A stretch of DNA of 64,000 bases from Ectocarpus siliculosus (taxonomy: Eukaryota > Sar > Phaeophyceae > Ectocarpales > Ectocarpaceae), in assembly GCA_000310025.1 (NCBI GenBank), contig FN649737.1, positions 1,581,492 to 1,645,491 on the forward strand, read 5' to 3'. Position numbers and translations under genes: made by a program. Within the stretch, counting starts at the first letter, position 1, and each line of letters opens with the position of its first letter. The notes under the pieces were generated by a model, which had not been told where the DNA came from, did not search any database, and saw nothing but the letters and a program-made list of their open reading frames with translations. Positions 23,801 to 34,375 of the stretch are shown in pieces.

Positions 23801-25589
23801 CCCGTCAAGCTTGAGAACCACGGCCGTTGTCCCGACCTTTCCTTGGAAGTTTGGGGCGCCCTCGCCTCCAGCGACGTACACGTGGCTCCTGTCGTCCAGG
23901 TCCACGGAGTGAAAAACGCCACCGCTAGCCGTAGACGGCGCGTACTCCCACAGCACGGAGCCATCAGACCCGCTCAGCTTTACGACGAGAAAGTTGAGCT
24001 CGCTCGCGTCTTCGTTTGCGGCGTAGCCAGCCGCCACCAGATCCCCTGACGAATCCACCTGTCGCGGACGAGTTGGTCGCCGGACCAGGGGGGGAACGAA
24101 GGTTGAGGTATCATGCGTGGCATCCCTTTGAGTGCCCAGTTGTGGCGTCTGTACCTGCGGTACCTTGCTCGTTCTCGCGGATATATACCTCTCAGGGGGA
24201 TTGAAAGAAAGAAAAACGAACCCTTCCGAGTGCTGGTGATACCAATTCGTAGTGTACACGTGGTTGTCATGCAGGCGGTGCTTACATGGCACCCTTCCAA
24301 AATGACACATCCAGTGAGCAACAAAAATTGTAAGGTTTGGATTAGAGTGTACGTGCGGCGGGAGAGGAACAATCGTCGGTCTTTCCTCTTCCTCACCTTC
24401 GCGCCCAGAAGACCCTCCCGAGTGAACGCGACCCCTCCCTGCACTCTCCACAGTTCGCCCCCCGTCACCCCGTCGAGCTTGATCGCGAAGAAGTCCCAGT
24501 CTCCCGGGACGCCCACGCCGTCCACCAAGCTGTTGTACGTCGTCCCAACCAACACCGGGTTGTTGGTGCTGTCTACAGCGACCCCGAGCACGTAGCTAAC
24601 ACCGTACCCTCCGGACGAGGACGTGGACGCCGCGGCTTGGTACCGCCACACCTCTGTACCCGCTTCGCCGTCGAGCTTTACGGCGGCGATGTCTCGAAGA
24701 CCGTCCAGGTTGGAAGCACCCCATTCGCCATTGGTGAAACCTCCTAGGATCACCTGATAAGGGAACGGGCGAATGGAAAGGTGGAGACGCCGGCGGGGGA
24801 TCCGGCCACGCGAATTCTCGAGTTTAGCGGGAAGCATAGCCGGTCGCCCCGGTGGTCTAGTTGGTAGCCTCGTAACCTTCTAGAGGTCAGGTCAGGGGTT
24901 CGAATCCCGGCGTAGGCGAGCTTTTCTTGCAAAGTGAGTTTTTCTCTCGCTTCCGCTCCTGGCCAAGTGGATAGCGCTAGTTCGTGTGTACACAGAGGGA
25001 AGAGAGTGCTGAACTCTTCTCGCATTAAAAATTGAAGGCGAAGTACCGCAGGAGGGGTAGAGAGAGGCTCTTCTGTGTGACCACGGGTTGGAATAAACGG
25101 CACTAGTGCTGTGAGCGCTGATTTGAAGTGAAGAACAAAAAAAAAAAAAAAATACTAGCGCTTCAACATTTTTTATGTCTCCGTTGACACACAACAGCAC
25201 GAGGGTAGTAGGTCACAGGCATTGCCTGGGTTTAGAGCTTGATGGGCGGGCTCTCTCCCTCCCTCCCTCCCTCTCTCTCTCTTACATTGCTCGCGCTATC
25301 AGCGCCCGCCGATGTCATCCAATCGGCTCCCTGCAGGGACGAGTCAACCCACGTCCACAGCGTCTCGCCCGAATCCCCGTCCAGCTTGACAGCCGAGAAG
25401 TCAGCGCTTGTCGTCGACGTGGCGGTGTCATCGTCGAGGTTGAACGCGAGCCCGTCGCTCTTGCCGCACAAGACGAGGTTTCCGTCCCCACCGACAACGC
25501 CGCCAGCGGCGGACTCTTGGGCGGTCGTCCATCCCGCGTACCGCCAGGATTCGGTAAACACCGCTCTCAACACCGTTGAGGTCATTTGC
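20868..25589 (-). CDS. Predicted surface protein: beta-propeller-like modules, Pro/Ser/Thr stalk, single membrane helix, acidic tail (5' incomplete)
   Basis: Exons in minus-strand order are 25286-25589, 24397-24753, 23789-24058, 22104-22830, 21470-21525 and 20868-21044 (TGA stop); all joins keep phase. The extracellular part repeats a module of the type FxAVKLDGxxGxxxWRY followed by GGxxxVxVDxxxNxxxxG: AVKLDGEAGTEVWRY, FAIKLDGVTGGELWR, VVKLSGSDGSVLWEY, VVLKLDGESGV, VVLDGDSGAELTRW. This is the pattern of SBBP/PQQ-like propeller blades. Then come about 80 residues rich in Pro, Ser and Thr (PPSPPPTLPPSLPPTIPPSP), a helix VGTIVAGGGLFLALLALL, and RRRAKAK, a typical stop-transfer cluster, so the tail is probably cytoplasmic. 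The last exon encodes VFVDVYPDEDEDAKF and ends KKVGDNLS. The N terminus and signal peptide were not found upstream. A role in adhesion or wall contact is only inference. A probable one-base frameshift in the first exon is listed as a finding. Confidence 0.8.
23744..23777. repeat. Purine (GA)n microsatellite in an intron of the surface-protein gene
   Basis: An imperfect GAGA/GAGG tract on the plus strand lies just downstream (minus sense) of the donor at 23783-23788. Confidence 0.8.
24841..25153 (+). mobile_element. SINE-like retroposon with tRNA-derived head and A-tail
   Basis: The 5' end (about 24845-24920) resembles a tRNA: an A-box-like GGTGGTCTAGTTGG, and a B-box GGGTTCGAATCCC. The acceptor and anticodon stems are imperfect and the apparent anticodon would be CTA, so it is unlikely to be a working tRNA gene. 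An A-box-like TGGCCAAGTGGATAGC follows at about 24961, and the element ends in 17 A residues at 25137-25153. A tRNA-related head, an unrelated body and an A-tail in about 310 bp fit a SINE. It lies in the intron between exons 25286-25589 and 24397-24753 of the surface-protein gene, opposite to that gene's sense. Flanking duplications are not clear. Confidence 0.7.
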
Positions 25590-26712
25590 CTGCGGCAACA
25601 AAATCGTGACAAACGAAACAATCGAGGGACCGCGAAGAGGGTGTTTACCACAGAAACTTCTGCTGCTGCTCTGTGTGTGCTGGGATCAGGTAACAAAGGC
25701 CAGATCTCACAGGGTAAGCAAAACTGCCAGCGACGGCAGCAGCATGTGAGCGACAGAGGCATACAAACCCTCAGTCCCCGTCCCGTACGCAGGGTATCAC
25801 CCCATGTCATGTGTCCATGTGCTCGTATGCTATCGCGAGACGACAACGCTTCAACAGGGGGGGTTAGGGATGGTAACGTACCGGAATCCTGCATTCCCGA
25901 TTGGAGGAGCACGACTTGGGTACATTGCACTCCAGGCGGGGCTTAGGATGGGCGAATATTCCAGAAAAAAATTAAAAAAGCGCCACGGAGAAAAAATGCT
26001 ATTTCGCCCGGGGCCTGTGTGATCAGTGGTCTTTTTGGTCTCGCCCGCGATACGGTACACCAACAAATGACTCTTACGCGCTAATCCCCTAGTGCGTCTG
26101 GTGGGATAGCCCTTCGAACGGGTAAAGTAGAAGTATTTCTCGCCGCCTGAAACCAGAGTGAGTGATGCCTGACCTCAGTAGAATGAAACAAACAGTATTT
26201 ACAACATTCCCGAGCCAACTGGGGTTGGTTGGAAATACATATATATTCGTGGGTTTGGACTGCGCACATTAGACGGACGAAATCTCTCAGGGTACGGGGC
26301 AGCAGGAGATTTGGGGAGGGGGGTATCGGCATCGGCGAGGCGGGAGGGTGAAAATCATTCAAACACACGTCGCAGGGGTCGTGGTTTGATCCTCAAATCC
26401 TCGGATTTTTCACCTTACTTGCCAACCGCCAACCCCGCGGGAAGAAAAGTCTCGGGGGTATGACGAAACGCCCTCTGGGGTTTTCATACGATCTGAACGT
26501 GTTCGAGAGCCGAGAGCTAAATAATGTCAAGAGCGGTGCATTCTTCAATGCCTACGTACGTACATACATTCTGGTGCGATTTCTACCGTAGATCCGTGTG
26601 CGTGTGTTACTAATTTTTAGGGTCGACCGCGCTAACCGCGGACCAATGTCTGTGTGTGTGTGTGTCTTTCTTATTGGCATCGACCGCGCTACCCGGTGGG
26701 GGGGGGGGGGTA

Positions 26713-27926
26713 CAGTCGACGGTCCTCAATAGCGGTATCGAGACCTCTTGTCACTACCTACCGCTATTGAGGGCACTGCCGCTATTCCTCAATAGCGGTA
26801 CTATACCGCTATTCCTCATTATTAGCGGTAATGATACCGCTATTGAGGACGAGAGCGGCAACAACGCCGAGCTGTTCCTCAATAGCCGCATCAATACCGT
26901 TTTTGAGGATGATAGCGGCAACGAAACCGTATTTTTTCACACACACTACGCTCGTTGGTGTCATGGTACCAACGCCATTGCGTCCAATAATAATACACTC
27001 GTAGAGCACCATGTTCATAAATAATACCAGTGGTTACTTTGAGTTAGTGCTGACACCAGATCAGTATTGAATTAGCTCCATCAGAAATCATCACCATCGT
27101 GCCGTACTGCTGCACTGTACTGCTGTACTGTACTCTACAACTACGCCCCCACTAGTCGTATCGTAGCAGAGCAACCAACCGTACAGAAAAACTATGATAG
27201 AGATGGATTCGTTGTGTCATATTAAGAAGAAAAAAAAATACCACAGCGTTAAATAAATCAGTGGACCACAGGTAGGTGCAAACAGAACCACACACAGCGT
27301 ACACAAAAAATGTTAAACTAGAGCGAGCAAAAAAAATCCGAACCGAAAAATTCCGACAGATCCGAGTACGGCCGGCGGCGGCGCCATCAACTTCCTACCC
27401 CCTGCACTCTCATCAACCTCCTTCCTGTCGTTCTTCAACTCCTCCTTGTCGGATTCGGAGTCCTCAGTAAAGTTTTCATTATCTTCTCATTGAGCGCCGC
27501 CTCCGCGTCCGCGGCGAGAGCCTTGACCACATCATCCTGCTCCTCTAGCTGCACCCAAGACTCGACCGCCTCGATGGCTGCCGGGGTGGCGGGCTTACTC
27601 GGGACGATGCCGAGGTACGAGAGTACCTCGCACATCTCTGACTCTGGTCCACCACCTCCCCCCACCGCTACCTCCTTCACGCCCGTACTGAGCGCATCGA
27701 GTGCAGCCGTGAGCCCCGCCAACCCCCGATTCCTTATCACCTTTGATGCTCGCCTTGGCTTTGTCTTGCATTATTACATTGTCCTTTAAAGCGGTACAAT
27801 GCAGCTATTATAAAGGATTCATTCCTCAAAAGCGGCACAAGTACCGCTATTATTGAGGGATGCATTCGTGCCAAGCGATTTTGTTGCCGTTATAGAGGGC
27901 ACCTCGTTATTGAGGACCGTCGACTG
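26713..27926. mobile_element. TIR DNA transposon with TA target duplication, probably pogo/Tc1-mariner type, non-autonomous
   Basis: The left end CAGTCGACGGTCCTCAATA is repeated as an exact inverted copy at the right end (27908-27926), and both sides are flanked by TA. The CAGT start and TA duplication are typical of the Tc1/mariner-pogo superfamily. Many copies of CCTCAATAGCGG and CCGCTATTGAGG fill the subterminal regions at 26735-26930 and 27785-27915. Total length of 1214 bp is too short for an intact transposase gene; the minus-strand frame at 27435-27740 may be a remnant. Confidence 0.85.
27435..27740 (-). pseudogene. Possible transposase C-terminal remnant inside the TIR element
   Basis: The minus-strand frame carries a GC-rich, protein-like sequence with an acidic helical part (AAIEAVESWVQLEEQDDVVK, LAADAEAALNEKIMKTL). 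An upstream frame (MQDKAKASIKG) ends at a possible donor where this one opens. The placement inside a pogo-like element and the acidic tail following a VESW segment suggest the degenerate C terminus of a DDE transposase, but no DDE residue or DNA-binding motif is visible. It could instead be captured host sequence. Confidence 0.35.
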
Positions 27927-29593
27927 TAATGAATGCTGTAATTCCGAGACTTCCACATGTAATGTGGAGGAGCCCCGGCAAACGGCTGCTTGTCCTTGTT
28001 CGCTGGAGAGAAAGTGCCCAGACGTCCATTGACCACCAAAAGTGGTGGAACTTGTAGAATGTACTCTAGGCAGAGCTCCTCTGAGCATGTCTCCAATCAA
28101 AAAGTGGCTGTACGCAGAATGTCGATCTCCTTCTTGCCTCCTGCGACGTCTCTCTGCATCTCTGCATACATACATACCCGACGAATTAAGGAATAATAAA
28201 AACACACACAGAAAGACTACCCATTCGAGATAATATACCCACAGTCGAACGGGATGTGGTGGAGTTTTTTCAGTGCCCGACGAATAAACTCTACCTCTCC
28301 CAAGGACAAAACAGCAGCGATCGATGATGATGTGGGAAACAAGTGAACGACATCGAGTTCCTCTATCTACCACATCAGGCAACGTGTAGACAAGATTTCG
28401 GCACTTTCTTTTGATAGGGGCGCACGCTCGCGCACAAGGCGTGTTTCCCTGCATGCAACACATCTCAGCGCCTTTCTTTCAGCTGATTCGTACAAGCTTG
28501 ACTGAGGGAGGAGAAAAACGTCCCCTCGCGGACAGAAACAGTCTCCGGAGAAACAACGGAGACAGACAGCGACGGGCAAGCAAGTGGTTGTGGTGGGCCT
28601 CTTCTTGTTGTGTGTAATAAAGGCCGACGGTACAAAATTGAGTTCGGCAAAAATAAATGGTTCCCGCACCCCGCACAACAATTAATCAAATAATTCTGGC
28701 AGCAGTAGGTTTTAGCATGTTTGCGCTGTTGCTTGCAGCCATCACCTCTTGCGGCTTTGATTTACGATACGGTCCTGGAGGGTTGCGTTCTCGAATTGTC
28801 AGGCGGACCGTATGTAGAAGGTGGTGCGGGAGAGTGTCTGCCGCGGAAACACCACAGGAAAAGTGGCCAGAGGCGTTGCTTGTTCTTGACAAGTTATTAT
28901 TGCCGAAATACAAAAAAAGTCTACACTTACTTGGAGCTTGTTTGCCGAGAGCTGCGAGACCAAATAATTCTGAACCTAACCCACTCGGCACGTCACCACC
29001 GTCTCTTCTACTAAACACTGCTGTAGATAGACTAGTAGTCTACTGCTGCACGATTCTTTGTGAGGAGGAACCGGAGGCTCTGTCGAGTCACATACACACT
29101 TGCGTGGTGCCCAGCTTGCCAGTTGGTTGTGATCTCATGTGTGATACGATACGTGGCTGGTTCTTTTTTGCGATTCGCTCCTTGCGCAGGTCCAAAATTC
29201 CACTCTTCGCACCTACCTGTGGTTTTCTGTACTCGGCCCCTGACGGGGAGAAGCGCTCCGTTTTCTCACTCTCTTGTTCTGCTACGGGCAACGGCGATGT
29301 GGCGCATCCATCTTGTGGGGCAGCGGGGGCACACACACGATTTTTGCGAAATCCCATCAAACGTGCCTGCCAGTGGATCTTTCATGTCAATCCTGTCTAA
29401 ATATCTAAATAATACCTTCGGTTCTTTTGCGGATTCCGGCGATTTACAGACAAAGCCAGTTCGAGTAGGTAGGAGCTGCTTGCTTGTACGTCGAGTGATG
29501 GCCATCATGAAAAAAATAAGTCTGGTTATTATATTGAAGGAGGAGAGGGGACAACCACTACATAGAGAAGGAAACCAACCAGTTGGCACACGA

Positions 29594-29605
29594 GAGAGAG
29601 AGAGA

Positions 29606-29680
<75 letters not shown>
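29594..29680. repeat. (GA)n microsatellite upstream of the ligase gene
   Basis: An almost pure GA tract on the plus strand ends about 310 bp before the start codon at 29990. The motif AATAAAATCTCGGTTTG occurs twice just downstream (29737 and 29778). Confidence 0.9.
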
Positions 29681-29681
<1 letters not shown>

Positions 29682-29989
29682 AAGATAGCAAAGCAATAGC
29701 TGTGCAGCCGAGCATCTTTGAGCAAATAATAATTGAATAAAATCTCGGTTTGGTGTCATATTAAGAAAAATAAAAAAATAAAATCTCGGTTTGCGGCTTG
29801 CTGCGTGCCATACCGCCATACCCCCCATATTTTTCTGCGAAACCCCCTCAAAATGCCCCGTGCCGTCATCGAGTCCTCCCGTTGTCCCTAAATCCCGACG
29901 AAATCTCCCGACGGATCTACAGCAATACAGCAGTACACACAGCCCACGCACAGGCAAACCTCGCCAGTGGTGTGTAGGCAGGCAAGGGC

Positions 29990-32900
29990 ATGGGCCTCTT
30001 GACGGTGGGCAAGCCTCACAGCTGGGAGCATGCAGGCGAGCACCGCAAGTATGTGGCGAAGCACGGGGTGATCCAATTCCTCAACACGTACAACTCCGTC
30101 AAGGATATCACGAATGACGAGCTGCTGTGGGGAGACGAGGTACGCCGCGAGAGGGATGAGTCCTGTACAGCAGTTACCTGGCTTAGCTTGCCCTTGTTAT
30201 GCTGTGAACACTGGTGCTGCTGGTTGCAAGATTAAGATTCGGTCTGAGGGTGCTGGCTGGTGTAGGCCCGGCGTGTCGGCGAAATGCATGTCACCGTTGT
30301 TGCGCAACGACCGTAAACCACCACCTGCTGTTCGTTGAACCACGCACACGTACGTTGTATGCACTCCCGCAGTGTCGCAGCAATTCAGTAGCAGTAGAAC
30401 TGCTGTGGCAGGCCTGTCCAGCGAGCTCTAGTCACCACAGCTGCCAAGAACTGATGTAGGGGGAAATGGAATCAGCTTCCCCTCGACCAGATGTCCTCCG
30501 GTCTGAGATTGACTGCTGCTGTACTTGTATTCAAAGTTCAACTACAGCAGTACTGCTGTCACGCATGCTGCTGCTGTGCTGTACATACCCGTACGCAAGA
30601 GTGCGGGCGAATACACGGTGGCCGTGCGGGCGAATACACGGTGGCCCATCGATTGCTCCCGAGAGGCTGGCAATGCCACGGACGCGTGCTAAAGGAAGTT
30701 CTGGGCAAAACGTTTCAAAATCGGCCAATTTGGCATTTTTGCCAGCTGCTTCGCCGAACCCCAAGCCGCGTGCGTTCGCCCCCTTTGGATCTACAGCTCT
30801 TTTTTTTTTTTGCGGCACAAAAAAAAGGAGCGAGTGCGGGAGAGAGAGACAGCAGTACAGCAGAAAAGCAGAAAGAGACGAGTGTACTTCTGTAGACGCA
30901 ACAGCTATCTCCACCCATAGGCCATGAGGGCTGCCCGCGACAGGACGGTGGGCACAGACAGGGAGGGTCGTGGAAGGGTTGATGCGTGGTCGCGGTCGGC
31001 CGCTAAATTAGGGCAGGCTTGCAGACCTCGAAAAGTTCAGTCGTCAAGCCTCCTTCAATACTCTATTTTCAGTATACTCAAATGATCAGTGAAAATTGTA
31101 AGTGAGAGGGCTTGTAGACTTGTACACCCATTGCCATAATATATTGCTGGTGCTTGCTTCTGTACTTCTCTGTCCCCTCCCCAATGTGAGCCCTGCCGGC
31201 TCACTACAGCTCCTGTGATTTTCCCACAATTCCCACAAGCACGCAAGCACACCAGCACACACCTACCTTTGCATCAGTGGCTCTCTAGTTTCGGACGAGG
31301 GTATGTGTGGGGCTATGATGATAGTGTTGTCTATGTGTGTACAGCAGTCTGCTGTAGTTGGGCTTGTCTATACTGCTTCTTCTGCTGTGTAGCATAGCTG
31401 CTGACATTATGACTGCTGGATCTTGGGAGTGTACGATTTTCAGATTGGGAGGATATGCCGCATACCACGATATCCTGGCCTGGTTGGGCTTGAAGTGCCC
31501 CTTTTCGCTCTCCTCCTGTCTTTGCGTTAGTGGCTTGCTAGATTCGGGCGAGGGCATGTATGTGGAGCTATTGATGAGTGTCTCTGCAAAGGATACGGGG
31601 AGAGATTCATGGTGGCATTCGCATTTATTTAGAGCAGTGTGCATATTTCGAATTTGGCCGTTCCAGGGACCTTGATAATACCCGCTGGCACTGTAACGTA
31701 TTTTCATTGATCACCGGGTACGTACGCGGTCGATGCGAATAATATAGGAACACCTACCTATTGACTTGCCAACACCTGGCGTGGAGGGACACAGGGCGGC
31801 AACTCCATGGCATGCCACAACACCAGCATTGCAAATGATCAATCAAAGATCTGTCAGGACGCCTGTAGACCCAAAAGGGTTAACAAGTTATTCTACAGCG
31901 GTTTCCGCAGACACCCACAAGGTACATTTTCTTTTCTTTTTTTGTACTTTGTTGGTTACGCGACTAGCCATGTGAGCGATACGCAGGGTTTTTGTACCAA
32001 ATAGGCCTCCAGTTTGTATCGCAGGAAGTGCACCAGGAATATATAGCGTGCCTACATGTGCATATCTCGATCCACAGGCTCGCATGTCGAAATTCAGCAG
32101 CCATGGTGTTCAGTCCGTACCACTCGAGCAGCAACACCAGTAGTTTAATTACAAGTACCAGGCCGGGTTGCAAGTCCCACAAAAAGGAGAAAAAAAATGA
32201 CGAAGGGGCTCCGTGAAAATCAATGGTGCCCCGCGCAAGCCCCCATGATGTGTTGCCCTGTGACACCATCTGGTGCACACCTTTGTCACCGCTGGTACTC
32301 CCCACACAGATGGCTACGTGCTATGAAATCAGCAGGATACCTCAAGCATGTCATGTTCTACACGCGCAGACATTTGGTTTGCCCTGGTTTTGCTCTAAAC
32401 CTGGCAAATGCCGTGCTTTCAAAAGTGGAAGAGATGCTGCATCCAAACCCGTTTCGCAGCTGTCAGCACCGAACTTCACGCTGCCATCCACCTGCGAACG
32501 AGTTGACGAACTCGCTCGAGACTTCGCCAGAGTGGATAACATAGGCATAGGTAGCATTGAAGGGTTGGCGCAATTTTGGATCGCCACTACGAGGGTCGTT
32601 CCGTTGTTCCAGTGAAGCACTCTATCGCCTGTATTGGAGCAAACGCGGCCCGCTGTCTCACTCCAATTTTGTTCGGAATTCTCCCGCAAGATTCCCCGAA
32701 AATTGACCTTCAGCGCTTCATACACCTCGAAAAAACGATCCCACCCAGAATTTTGATGGTACCACGCTGTAGAGACATGCCTTAAGGCTGCTTGAAAGGG
32801 TTGGCAACATTTGGATCGCCACTTCAGCCGGAGTTGTTGGCAAATAACGGCCTGTCCCATAGGATTTCGGTCGCTGTGGGGGCTCCGCGTGATCGATGCC

Positions 32901-34331
32901 TTGTCGTAATAAAAAAAAATTGCCTTTTGTGGAGACTTGCAACCCGGGTGAGGCAGTACTCTGCGTACCATTCGAGATATGACCCCCATGATTTACAGTC
33001 CTTGCAGTTCAGGGTTTTGGGCCACCTGCTGAATGCTGGATTCATACTGAGTCTGTAGTGTTTACACGGGAGGGCAGTGCAAGAAGAGTTGTAGGAGACT
33101 CGATTTTTTACCAACAACGGTGTGCGACGCCCGGGACCCGGGCGCGGACCGTTGTCAGGTTTCAGGTGCTCTACAGCAGTATTAATAGTCTACCTCTGTT
33201 GAATGCGCGCGAGAATCCAGGACAGAGCAGCACAGAACGACATGACAAGCTTCGACGGGAAGATATGAAAGATGATTTTCTTAGGACGGGTGGACAGCGT
33301 GTAACAGGCTTGGTGGTGTGTATCGCGTGGCTTTTCATGATCTGCTGCCTGCTACCATGATACTGGTACAATAGTAGCGGACAGCAGTGTGTGATGCGCC
33401 GTCTCTGCCAAGATGCCTTCTACGTAAATGGCAGTGCAATCCAATCTACGAAGTCACGCGTACGCAGTAATGGCGTGCCCATCACTACACGGCGACGAAA
33501 AACAAGAATCAAAACAATGTGATCGAAACTGTTCGGTGAGGTAACTCACAGATTTTTAGTACGACCGCCTACATCGAAGTACGTTGCGCAGCACTGTTAA
33601 ATGTTTTCCGGACAACCTTTGTTCACGGGCACTGAGACGTGCTCCGGTGGAGCCGCGCAGCACAAGGTTGGTAGAAAGCGACCAAACGAAGGTTTTTCTT
33701 GGGTGGGCTTTTGGTGGTTAGCCCTATGATTAGGAGTCTTGCGAAGGGGATTCTCCAACGCTTCATATCGTCTCGACGTTGGAGTCCTGTCGCGGCGGGG
33801 GGCTTCTACTGTACATAAGCTCGTTTTCTTGGTCAAGAATGGCATTGAAAGATGACGAACAGGTAGCGCGCAACCAGGACGACATGAAAGAGTACGCAGG
33901 AGCACCCCCGTGCGGTCGGCGCGTTGATTCATGCCGTTGTACACATCAGCGGTCCGGTCTGCACTACACCGGTTTCTGCATGGCGCCGTTGTATGAAACG
34001 CCCACGTTCGACCTTTTTCGAAGCTGTCGAGGTTGAGGCTGTCACAAGAGCAACGCTGTCATCGGCGTTGACCTGACGATTTACCCCGCACCAGCTTCTT
34101 AAGCCGTCGAGCTTGAAGCTGCCACAGGAGCATCGCCAATTGAGTTGGCGATTTACCGTCGCACTGTGTCGTGTGTGAGGGACGAGAATGGGTGCGGCTT
34201 TTGAACGCCCCACGCGTGCTGGTACGCCCACGGTTGATGTTGCACGCTTATTGCCGCACGCGGTGCTCGCAGAGGAGACCTAGACAGCTACAGCCGAGTG
34301 GGCGCACATGCGTACTGTTTGTCAACTCCGA

Positions 34332-34375
<44 letters not shown>

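Larger units (their letters stand above)
25590..29989. other. Spacer between the minus-strand surface-protein gene and the plus-strand ligase gene
   Basis: The two genes are transcribed divergently. Missing 5' exons of the surface-protein gene should lie here but were not identifiable. The spacer contains a 1.2-kb TIR transposon (26713-27926) and a long GA microsatellite (29594-29680). A 247-codon plus frame at 28657-29400 begins with a hydrophobic stretch (IILAAVGFSMFALLLAAITS) but shows no recognised domain and is not called as a gene. Confidence 0.5.

Noticed and set aside
24845-24920. Functional tRNA gene
   Set aside because: The B-box is perfect but acceptor and anticodon stems are mismatched, the apparent anticodon is CTA, and the segment continues into an A-tailed retroposon.
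28657-29400. 247-codon gene with N-terminal hydrophobic stretch
   Set aside because: No recognisable domain, mixed frame quality, and overlapping open frames on the other strand. Kept only as a note in the spacer entry.
29266-29740. Open frames rich in Arg-Glu or Ser-Leu
   Set aside because: They are translations of the (GA)n microsatellite.
32351-32989. Antisense 212-codon gene inside ligase intron 1
   Set aside because: Composition is ordinary, no domain is seen, no exon partners were found, and overlapping frames in other registers look equally protein-like.
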